Assembly (NCBI GenBank): GCA_902773195.1 | Contig: CACYDL010000079.1 | Location: 1 to 20,549, forward strand | Length of the DNA: 20,549 bases | Source of the DNA: an uncultured Lachnospiraceae bacterium | GTDB taxonomy: Bacteria > Bacillota_A > Clostridia > Lachnospirales > Lachnospiraceae | Direction: 5' to 3' | Part shown: positions 14,117 to 20,549 of the stretch, piece after piece | Numbering within the stretch: position 1 is the stretch's first letter | Layout of the letters: each line of letters begins with the position of its first letter | Position numbers and translations under genes: made by a program | Notes under the pieces: model-generated | Told to the model about the DNA's origin: nothing | The model's input: only the letters and a program-made list of their open reading frames with translations | The model's database searches: none

Positions 14117-16003
14117 TCAGGCCACGGCTTCCGCCGCCGCGCCGGAATCCGTCTCTCCCGCGTCTGCGCCCGATTCCGCCGAAGCGGAGGGGCTTCCGCC
14201 GCCGGACGCCGGCACACTTTCCGTCGCCTCGATGGCGCCCTCGGCCATGTTCGGATATATGCTGGAGTGAATCTCGTCGGCCGCGAAGAGAACCGCCAGG
14301 ACGAGGCACACGGGGATCAGAATCCTATTGTTGACCTTCGACAGAAGGAAGTCGAACACCGGCGCGATCAGATAGACGACGATGCAGCAGCCGACGCCGA
14401 AGACCAGCAGGCCTTCCGCGCAGATTCTGCCGTGGAGATTCAGGAAATAGCCGTCATAGGACCACCACCTCTGGTGGAACCGCGTCTCCAGATACCACGC
14501 GGTGAAATACTCGAGGGTGCCGCAGAGCACGATCGCGGTGAAAAATTCCGCGACAGGGTTCCGGCGGAACCGGCTGCAGAGCATCAGGACCACGACGCCG
14601 CCCGACCCGTAGATCGGAAGCCAGGGGCCCAGGAGCGTCCCTCTGTTCACGAAATCTCCTGTCTGCATATAGTGCAGCGCCACCTCCCAGCTCCATCCGA
14701 CAAAGGAGAAAAGGATGAAGAGCAGGAAGATCGTACAGATCGAATAGTGACGGAAGAAGGAGAAATTTCCCTGCTTCGCGATCTCCTTTTTGTTCCAGAG
14801 AGGATTCAGCCGCTGAGGATAGGACGTTCCGTTCATGCAGCTCTGATACTGCCGGATCGCGAAGCGCCTGCCCTCAAGATCGTCATATTTCTTCTTCCGG
14901 TCCAGCGTGTCCAGCCAGACCCCAAGCCAATCGGCGGCGATCTTCTTGACGCCCTTGAGCTCCATCCTGTTCTCGTGGAGGACGGTGATCTCGTCCACGA
15001 CGTCAAAATAGGTCTCGTAGAGGACAATGCGGTCGGCCTTCTCATACAGCCAGCGGTCGTTGAGGAGCTCCGTTCCCTCGACATTCCTGCGGATCGCGTC
15101 CTCCCGGAGCCTGGCGTAGAACTCCGTCCTGCAGGCCATGCGGTAGGACACCCCCCAGGCTATCTCGGAGATGCCGGCGGTCACGATGCCCAGCAGGATC
15201 CACCCGATCATCGTCAGATCGTACTTGAACATCTCCATCTTGTGGCCGTCCATCATCTTTCTGGAGAGCGTGATGGCCTCCCGGGCGCCGACGTCCGGGT
15301 TCTCGGCGACGATATAGGGCACCGCCGCGTAGGAATAATATTTGACAAAGGCTCCCATCACCGTAAGACACCAGAGGAAATAGAAGATCTCCCTGACAAG
15401 CATGACCCAGCAGGCCTTCCGCCACTTCTTCACCGCGGCCAGGAAGAGCGCTTCTCCGTAGTGGACGTTTTCGTAGACGCGGGCCTCAAGATAAAACCGG
15501 CGGCAAATGACGGAGTATACATTGATCAGCAGCGCGAAGACCAGGAATTTAAAGGCGTATCTGAGAAGCCAGATGATGAGTCCCACGCCTGTCTCGTTCC
15601 GTACGAACGAATAGAAGAAGCCGGCGACATGCATGGCCGGCTTTCCCGCGGAAACCGACCTGACCAGCTGGGCGATGACTCCGTTGGTCCTGCCCAGCGC
15701 CTTGCTGATATCTCCCTGCTCATCGATCTCTTTTGCCAGGGACTCCGAGATTTTCTTTCCCTCCTTGTAGCGTCCCTCGATGATTTCGTTGATGACGGGG
15801 TCCGCGTCCAGGATGGAGTCGATGACGTTCCCGCTTATCTCCAGGGAGGAGCTGCCCCAGCTCATGATGCTGAGATTGAACTCCGAGCCGAAGAGAATCA
15901 TCACCAGCGAAAGGAAAAACAGCGTGAAGAAGTGCGACTTCACCACCTGCCGGCTTTTCCTTTTCAGTTCTTTTCTCTGCTTCAGTATAAAGTCTTTCTC
16001 CAT
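14117..16003 (-). CDS. DUF975 + CmpB (putative ABC-transporter type IV) membrane fusion protein
   Basis: A 628-residue membrane protein joining two families. Residues about 8-300 match DUF975: a basic KQRKELKRKSRQVVK start, membrane helices near 24-40, 140-165, 200-222 and 262-285, and the motif AVPYIVAENPDVGAREAI (227-244). A charged, probably cytosolic linker covers about 300-415. Residues about 418-575 match the CmpB family: FSFVGWSWEVALHY (432-445), a GTLLGPWLPIYGSGG motif (455-469) and four or five helices. The tail (about 588-628) is Ala/Ser/Gly-rich low complexity. Function is unknown for both families; neither contains an ATPase. The ATG at 16003 lacks a good ribosome site. A TTG at 16054 would overlap the preceding gene and is less likely. 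The gap to that gene is 37 nt. Confidence 0.82.
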   Translation of the reverse strand: MEKDFILKQRKELKRKSRQVVKSHFFTLFFLSLVMILFGSEFNLSIMSWGSSSLEISGNVIDSILDADPVINEIIEGRYKEGKKISESLAKEIDEQGDISKALGRTNGVIAQLVRSVSAGKPAMHVAGFFYSFVRNETGVGLIIWLLRYAFKFLVFALLINVYSVICRRFYLEARVYENVHYGEALFLAAVKKWRKACWVMLVREIFYFLWCLTVMGAFVKYYSYAAVPYIVAENPDVGAREAITLSRKMMDGHKMEMFKYDLTMIGWILLGIVTAGISEIAWGVSYRMACRTEFYARLREDAIRRNVEGTELLNDRWLYEKADRIVLYETYFDVVDEITVLHENRMELKGVKKIAADWLGVWLDTLDRKKKYDDLEGRRFAIRQYQSCMNGTSYPQRLNPLWNKKEIAKQGNFSFFRHYSICTIFLLFILFSFVGWSWEVALHYMQTGDFVNRGTLLGPWLPIYGSGGVVVLMLCSRFRRNPVAEFFTAIVLCGTLEYFTAWYLETRFHQRWWSYDGYFLNLHGRICAEGLLVFGVGCCIVVYLIAPVFDFLLSKVNNRILIPVCLVLAVLFAADEIHSSIYPNMAEGAIEATESVPASGGGSPSASAESGADAGETDSGAAAEAVA

Positions 16004-16040
16004 TTTATTATCAGCCCGTCTGATTTTGTACCGCGGCGCC

Positions 16041-16682
16041 TTATTCGGCCACAAGAAGGCCGAGGGCGTACATCCATTCCGTCACTTCTCCGCTGTCCAC
16101 ATACTCTTCCAGTCGCTCGGAAATCTCGCGGACCGCCTCCCGGTCGATATGCACGCCGGCTTCGTCGACGCTCTCAACCGCGGTTTTGATCAGTTCCATC
16201 ATTATGTCCGTCATCTGTTCGTCCACGCCCAGCGTCATCAGGATCTTCTTCGACAGAGCCGGATCCGTCAGCACCAGACCGGCGAAGCGTTCCGCCGACT
16301 CCAGGATAAGCTCCTGGACCTCCGGATACTTCATCAGGCTCTGAACCTTCTCGGAATAGAGGAATTCTCTGATTCTGGCGAGCTCATCCCTGACCTTGTC
16401 CGAGCCGGCTCTGTCCAGAATCAATCCGATGATCTCGGCGGTACTCTGTCCCGGATCAGCCGGATTCGCGCCGAAACCGGCCGCCTCTTCCGCCGCGGAC
16501 ACAGCCGTCTCAGCCCCGGAAACGCCCGGGATTTCCGCCCCGGACACAGCCGCAGCGGCGGACATGGCCGCGTCCACGGTCCCGGACGAGGTTTCTCCCG
16601 CTGCCGCCGCGGCGAAAGAAACGGACAGAAGCACGGCGCTCAGGCAGGCGGCCGCGAGCCGCTTTCCCGTTTTTCTCATCAT
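16041..16682 (-). CDS. Secreted Ala-rich helical protein, unknown function
   Basis: A 213-residue protein with a clear signal peptide (basic MMRKTGKR, hydrophobic core, AAAAA near 24-28). A low-complexity Ala/Ser/Gly/Glu stretch follows (about 29-75) with imperfect VSGAE/VSAAE units. From about 78 to the end it is strongly amphipathic and predicted all-helical, rich in Glu, Leu, Val and Met. I recognise no family. The first ATG is preceded by GGGAGAG at 6 nt. The gene lies between the FHA-ABC transporter and the DUF975-CmpB protein in the same orientation with short gaps, so the three may form one envelope-associated set. There is no Cys lipobox and no sortase motif. Confidence 0.75.
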   Translation of the reverse strand: MMRKTGKRLAAACLSAVLLSVSFAAAAAGETSSGTVDAAMSAAAAVSGAEIPGVSGAETAVSAAEEAAGFGANPADPGQSTAEIIGLILDRAGSDKVRDELARIREFLYSEKVQSLMKYPEVQELILESAERFAGLVLTDPALSKKILMTLGVDEQMTDIMMELIKTAVESVDEAGVHIDREAVREISERLEEYVDSGEVTEWMYALGLLVAE

Positions 16683-16738
16683 GTCAGTCTCTCCCTTCCC
16701 AAATACCGATTCCGAATGTGACTTACTGTTTCCGGATG

Positions 16739-16764
16739 CGAAGCAGGCAGTCCTCCTGCTTTCG
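16739..16764. repeat. Intergenic hairpin after the FHA-ABC gene
   Basis: CGAAGCAGG (16739-16747) pairs with CCTGCTTTCG (16755-16764) with one bulge and a 7-nt loop. CCGAAT/ATTCGG arms lie further out. No T-run follows on the minus strand, so it looks like a processing or stabilising hairpin in the 105-nt gap rather than a strong terminator. Confidence 0.5.
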
Positions 16765-16787
16765 TATTCGGGGACCTGCTTCCGCTC

Positions 16788-19271
16788 CTATCGCTTGTCC
16801 TTGTCAATCAGTTCCAGGAATATCAGTCCGATCAGGGCGTAAACCAGCGAAAAGACCGCCAGCCTCACCCACGACATCAGGAGATTCTTTCTGGTATATT
16901 CGTAATCCGGCTTCTGGAGCTTGGAGGCGGTATATTCCTCCAGCCCGTCGCGGACCTCCTCGATGTTCATGACGTCCTGCACTTTCACCATCATCTCGTC
17001 CGAGGAGTCCGACATGCTGCCGATGGCCTGATAGAGGATGGTGGATTTCTGGCCGTTGTAATCCGCGGCGATATTGACCGCCCGGATTCCCCAGCTGCTG
17101 ACCGTGTAGTTGGAGATCAGCTTCGCTCCTCTGCGCTCCAGAGGGAAGATGCCCCCCGCGAAGACCAGCTGCACGACGAGGAGGAAAGGCATGATCGTCA
17201 TAGCGGTCGTCGTGGTGTGGGCGATGCAGGAAACCATGAGAGCCAGCATGTCCGAGGCGTAGGTTATCAGAAACATCGAGATCCCCAGATCCAGCGTGAA
17301 GGATCCGGTGATCAGCCCCGTATTCGGGAAATAGACGCCGAAGAACCGGAAGATGCATATCGAGATCACCACCTGCAGAAGGCAGATCACCGCCTGATAG
17401 ATCATGTGCGAGGCGAGATAGGAGGAAATATGCAGTCCCGCGCGGTGCTCCCGCTTGATGATGCTTCTCTCCTTGCAGACCACCTGGATGGAATTGAACA
17501 TGCCGTTCCAGATGCACACGCAGACCACCGCGAGGGATCCGTAGGTGGTCGCCTCCATGTTTCTGAACATCTTTCTCCCGAGCACGTAGACGACCAGAAA
17601 TGCGATGACGGCCGCCATGGGAAGAACCTTCCAGTTCATCTCGCCGAACAGCATGCGGAACTGTTTCCCGAGGTAGATCGGGATCTGTTCGAGGCGGTTC
17701 CTGTACTCGATGGGACCGTCGTCCTTCTCCTTCCTGACCTTCCGCATGGCTCTGTCAAGAGCGGGAGAAACCTTTTCCTCCGGTTCCTCCTCCCCGAAGA
17801 CGCCGGTATTCCTGCCGGTCCTCTCCCCGGAGTATTCTTTGTATTTTTCGATGTATTCGTCGGCTCTCCCCTCGCCGCCTTCGTTCAGGGCGTTGATCCT
17901 TTTTACGACGCTCTCCATGGAATACACGCCGAAGAATTCCCTGGCCTCCGGTATGCTCCCGTAGAAGGCCAGCTGACCGACCTTGGTCCTGGTGCTCTTG
18001 GCCAGGACGATCACCTTGTCGAAGAGGTTAGCCACGCGGTCCGGCGCGTGGGTGATCACCATGACGCTCTTGCCCTGGCAGGCGATGAGGCGGAGGTTCT
18101 CCATCAGCTCCCTGGCCATGATCCCGTCCAGTCCGGAGTCGGGCTCGTCCAGAATGAACAGCGAGGGAGAGGCGATAAACTCGGTGCAGATGGAAAGTCT
18201 CTTCTTCTGTCCGCCGGACAGCTTGGAGATCTGCTCCTTCTCTCTTCCGGAAAGACCGAAGGTCTCCAGGACGGCGGTGATTCTCTTCTGCTTTTCCTCC
18301 GAGCTCATGTCTCTGGGGAGACGCATGTCGGCTGCGTTCTTGATCGTGCTGCCCACCGTGTCTTCTTCTCTCATCAGGTTGTCTTGGGGGACAAAGCCGA
18401 TCCTGTGCCTGACCTGGCTGAAGTCGCGGTAGTAGTCCAGCTCACCCTCGCGGATGGTCGCCTTCGCCTTCTCATAACCGGTCACCGCGTTGACGAAGGT
18501 GCTCTTCCCGGCGCCCGAGCCGCCGAGAATCAGGACCATCTCGCCCGGATCCACGGACAGATTGATGTCCTTGAGCAGGGTCACCTTGCCGAGGGCCTTG
18601 TGCACGGAGCGCTCGTCGATATGAATGCTGAGGCCGCTCTCACGGACGGGGTAGCAGTACACCAGCCCCGAACCCTCGAAGATGAACCAGCTGTCCCCGA
18701 TCCGGATGGTGTCGTCGATGCGGATCTTCACCTGTTCGGAGACAGGTCTGCCGTTGTGGAGGACGTCGTTGGCGTGCATCTCCTGCATGACCCATCGGCC
18801 GGAATCATACTGCAGCTTCAGAAAAGCGCCGTCGCTCTCCTGATGCTGCTCGGTGATGCGCACCTCGTGGCGGCCGTTGTCCATGTCAAGGAAACGCCAG
18901 TCGCGGCCGCTGACAAAATTCTCGAGAAAGACGGCCGTCAGCATGCGGTCGTTGATCAGACGGATCACCGCCCCGTCGTGAAGGGCGGTCACCTCTCCCT
19001 GCTTCAGATTTTTGCCGCCCACGAAGGTAAAGACGTTTTCGGAGAGGTTCCGGTAAAACCACTTCCCGCCTTCTTCGTAGATGTCGCACTGGTCCTTGTC
19101 CAGGAAAGAGCTCTCCAGCTGCAGGCTGGTGGTGGTGAACACCTCCATGCCGCACCGGCCTCTGATCCGGGCATGGTGGAAAATGACGTACTGACGAGGC
19201 TTCTCTTTTTCTTCAAAGAATACAAGGCCTGCAGGGATGGTTTTCTGTTCGAGGATCTTATCTTCCGCCAT
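16788..19271 (-). CDS. FHA-domain ABC transporter (ABCG-like half transporter)
   Basis: An 827-residue fusion. The first ~200 residues hold one clear FHA-like domain (about 128-200, with HNGRPV and IRIGDSWFIF) and, before it, a second more divergent FHA-like region (about 30-118). An ATPase domain follows (about 220-445): Walker A GGSGAGKST (250-258), Q296, signature LSGGQ (351-355), Walker B LFILDEP (371-377) and H408. A charged linker (about 455-525) leads to an ABC2-type permease with about six helices (545-820). The order ATPase-then-permease is that of ABCG half transporters, so it should dimerise. FHA domains bind phosphothreonine, which suggests control by a Ser/Thr kinase. AGGAGGAAG stands before the ATG. 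The gap to thiN is 106 nt, with no convincing promoter or terminator in it. The transported substrate is unknown. Confidence 0.9.
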   Translation of the reverse strand: MAEDKILEQKTIPAGLVFFEEKEKPRQYVIFHHARIRGRCGMEVFTTTSLQLESSFLDKDQCDIYEEGGKWFYRNLSENVFTFVGGKNLKQGEVTALHDGAVIRLINDRMLTAVFLENFVSGRDWRFLDMDNGRHEVRITEQHQESDGAFLKLQYDSGRWVMQEMHANDVLHNGRPVSEQVKIRIDDTIRIGDSWFIFEGSGLVYCYPVRESGLSIHIDERSVHKALGKVTLLKDINLSVDPGEMVLILGGSGAGKSTFVNAVTGYEKAKATIREGELDYYRDFSQVRHRIGFVPQDNLMREEDTVGSTIKNAADMRLPRDMSSEEKQKRITAVLETFGLSGREKEQISKLSGGQKKRLSICTEFIASPSLFILDEPDSGLDGIMARELMENLRLIACQGKSVMVITHAPDRVANLFDKVIVLAKSTRTKVGQLAFYGSIPEAREFFGVYSMESVVKRINALNEGGEGRADEYIEKYKEYSGERTGRNTGVFGEEEPEEKVSPALDRAMRKVRKEKDDGPIEYRNRLEQIPIYLGKQFRMLFGEMNWKVLPMAAVIAFLVVYVLGRKMFRNMEATTYGSLAVVCVCIWNGMFNSIQVVCKERSIIKREHRAGLHISSYLASHMIYQAVICLLQVVISICIFRFFGVYFPNTGLITGSFTLDLGISMFLITYASDMLALMVSCIAHTTTTAMTIMPFLLVVQLVFAGGIFPLERRGAKLISNYTVSSWGIRAVNIAADYNGQKSTILYQAIGSMSDSSDEMMVKVQDVMNIEEVRDGLEEYTASKLQKPDYEYTRKNLLMSWVRLAVFSLVYALIGLIFLELIDKDKR

Positions 19272-19377
19272 CTGATTTCTTCCTCCTGTCGTCTGTGCCG
19301 TGTCAGGCTGCCCACGACGAACGGCGCCCGCCTAAGTTCCTCTTCTTTTGCGGAATCCGTCCCCCTCTCCCCGGCGC

Positions 19378-20028
19378 TCAGTCCTTCGACCGCACGACCG
19401 CAAGAATCCCGCTTCCGATGACGACCTCCGCCGTCCCGGACGTTATCTCGTTGCTGATGGTAAGCGACGCGTTGTCAGCGGTGACGCGCGCCTCCTCCAG
19501 AGGGTATCGGAAGCCTCTGAGGGTCAGTCCCGTCACCTCTCCGAACAGCGGAAGAAAGGAGATATAGCGTCCCCCTCCCTCCCGGCGCCCGGGATAAAAT
19601 GTTCTGTCCGCCAGAAATATTTCATTCCTCTCGTCGAGAATCCTGGCCGGAATTCCGGCGTCGAGGGGAATTTTCAGATTCAGGACGTTGGCCAGAAAAT
19701 GATCCAGCCGTCCGCCGCAGCCGCCCAGCAGGTCGATGGAGGCGCTGCCCCGTCTCACCGCCTCGCGGAGCGCCGCCTCGGAGTCCGAGAAATCCTTCTC
19801 CTCCGGATAGGTCAGTATCTCGGTCCCGTCCGCTCGGAAGCGCTCCAGCTTCTCCCGGGCGGCGAGGCTGTCATAGTCGCCCAGGATGAGATCCGGACGG
19901 ATTCCGCACGCGTCGAGAACGTCCAGCCCCGAATCTGCCGCAATGACATAATCCGGCCGCTCCGCCCTCAGATACCGCTTCAGGAAGGCCGTATCCAGCA
20001 CGCCGCCGGCGACGATCAGCGTCTTCAT
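19378..20028 (-). CDS. thiN: Thiamine diphosphokinase
   Basis: A 216-residue enzyme that transfers pyrophosphate from ATP to thiamine, giving thiamine diphosphate in the cytosol. The catalytic-domain motifs are present: ADSGLD (31-36), GDYDS (50-54), EKDFSDSE (77-84) and GGCGGRLDH (102-110). The C-terminal beta-rich thiamine-binding part follows (about 130-216). Length is normal. I chose ATG 20028 (MKTLIVAGG, the usual family start), with GGGG about 9 nt upstream; a GTG at 20046 in the same frame would add six residues and overlap a small hairpin. The gene follows rpe by 60 nt, the common Firmicutes rpe-thiN arrangement. Confidence 0.93.
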   Translation of the reverse strand: MKTLIVAGGVLDTAFLKRYLRAERPDYVIAADSGLDVLDACGIRPDLILGDYDSLAAREKLERFRADGTEILTYPEEKDFSDSEAALREAVRRGSASIDLLGGCGGRLDHFLANVLNLKIPLDAGIPARILDERNEIFLADRTFYPGRREGGGRYISFLPLFGEVTGLTLRGFRYPLEEARVTADNASLTISNEITSGTAEVVIGSGILAVVRSKD

Positions 20029-20046
20029 ATCGTTTATCCCCAGCAC

Positions 20047-20060
20047 GCTCCCGAGGGAGC
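20047..20060. repeat. Small hairpin between rpe and thiN
   Basis: GCTCCC (20047-20052) pairs with GGGAGC (20055-20060) with only a 2-nt gap, so the innermost pairs would open in RNA. It lies 19-32 nt before the thiN ATG and may modulate its translation or be incidental. Confidence 0.35.
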
Positions 20061-20088
20061 CTGATTCCTACGGAACAGACCGTCCCTG

Positions 20089-20549
20089 TCACTCTCCGCC
20101 CTCCAGGACCTCCCTGAAACCGCGGATATTCTCCCGGATGCTTCCGCGGAAGACGGAGCTTCCCGCGACGAAGACGTTGGCCCCGGCCTCCCTCACGCGG
20201 GCGGTATTCCCGGCCGAAATGCCTCCGTCCACCTGGATATCCGTCTCCCTGCCGGCTCTTTCCGCGGCCTCCCGGATCTCCCGGATCTTCGGCAGCATAT
20301 CCTCGCGGAAGGCCTGGCCTCCGAACCCGGGCTCGACGGTCATCACGAGAACGAGATCGACGAGGGGGAGATAGGGGATCACGGAGGACGCCGGCGTCCC
20401 GGGCCTGAGCGATATGCCGACCTTCCGTCCCCGGTCCCTGATTTTCCGTATCACGGCCTCCACGTCCGGCGCGGCCTCCACATGGAAGGTGATGCCGTCC
20501 GCGCCCGCGTCGGCAAAGACGTCGACGAAGCGGATCGGATCCGTGATCA
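20089..20549 (-). CDS. rpe: Ribulose-phosphate 3-epimerase, 3' part (cut by window edge)
   Basis: The last 152 residues of a protein normally about 215-220 long; the N-terminal third lies outside the window. The enzyme interconverts ribulose 5-phosphate and xylulose 5-phosphate in the pentose phosphate pathway. The reading frame is open to the edge with ITDPIRFVDVFADAGADGIT-FHVEA, the standard central part of the family. The signatures VMTVEPGFGGQAF and IQVDGGI (with the catalytic metal-ligand Asp) and the phosphate-binding FVAGSSVF follow. A GTG at 20481 is an internal Val codon, not the start. It is followed by thiN, and in many Firmicutes is preceded by rsgA and the prpC-prkC pair; that part cannot be seen here. 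Confidence 0.95.
   Translation of the reverse strand, partial: ITDPIRFVDVFADAGADGITFHVEAAPDVEAVIRKIRDRGRKVGISLRPGTPASSVIPYLPLVDLVLVMTVEPGFGGQAFREDMLPKIREIREAAERAGRETDIQVDGGISAGNTARVREAGANVFVAGSSVFRGSIRENIRGFREVLEGGE

Noticed and set aside
14094..14309. N-terminal extension of the metallophosphoesterase frame
   Set aside because: The extension overlaps the 3' end of the DUF975-CmpB gene and is Arg/Gly-rich. The ATG at 14093 has a strong ribosome site and begins a membrane helix.
14267..19421. Long plus-strand open frames at 14267-16189 and 17217-19421
   Set aside because: Antisense to the DUF975-CmpB and FHA-ABC genes, with the same low-quality composition.
1..20549. tRNA, rRNA, CRISPR, insertion sequence or prophage signals
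   Set aside because: None was found on reading both strands; the only repeats are short dyads, one 15-bp tandem repeat and the coding repeats in the secreted protein.

Overview
The window is GC-rich and gene-dense. All fifteen protein-coding genes lie on the minus strand, so transcription runs from base 20549 toward base 1. Strong Shine-Dalgarno sites (AAGGAGG-like), an rpe-thiN pair of the kind found in Firmicutes rsgA-rpe-thiN clusters, a SpoIIE/STAS/RsbW-type partner-switching set, and DUF975, CmpB and NHLM-type exporter proteins point to a GC-rich member of the Clostridia. A Lachnospiraceae-like host is my inference; no ribosomal or other marker gene is present to confirm it.

Layout in order of transcription. 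(1) 20549-19378: 3' part of ribulose-phosphate 3-epimerase (rpe, cut by the window edge) and thiamine diphosphokinase (thiN). (2) 19271-14117: an 827-residue FHA-ABC transporter fusion, a secreted Ala-rich helical protein, and a DUF975 + CmpB membrane fusion protein. (3) 14093-12894: a membrane-anchored metallophosphoesterase. (4) 12882-11855: a good sigma-A-like promoter, a STAS anti-sigma-factor antagonist and an RsbW-like kinase, separated by a 22-bp palindrome. (5) 11854-11461: a 394-nt intergenic region rich in inverted repeats. (6) 11460-2717: a secreted SH3b / His-Cys-repeat / peptidoglycan-binding protein, a short HlyD-like adaptor, a C39-peptidase ABC exporter, a second ABC exporter without peptidase (together an NHLM-type peptide export cassette), and a SpoIIE-family phosphatase. 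(7) 2604-2432: an extended -10 promoter followed at once by a terminator-like hairpin. (8) 2431-86: a six-helix DUF308 membrane protein and a UbiB/AarF-type atypical kinase. A plus-strand terminator at 14-54 suggests a convergent gene just outside the left edge.

How the genes may work together (inference): the STAS protein, the RsbW-like kinase and the SpoIIE phosphatase make a complete RsbV/RsbW/RsbU-type switch, and the switch brackets the export cassette. This suggests that export is tied to a signal read by the extracytoplasmic part of the phosphatase. No sigma factor and no NHLP-type precursor peptide is recognisable in the window; the nearest thing to a precursor is a doubtful 24-codon ORF at 9687-9613 inside a perfect hairpin. 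The FHA-ABC transporter lies directly downstream of rpe-thiN, genes that in many Firmicutes follow the PrpC/PrkC phosphatase-kinase pair. It is therefore a reasonable candidate for control by Ser/Thr phosphorylation.

No tRNA, rRNA, CRISPR array, insertion sequence or phage gene was seen.
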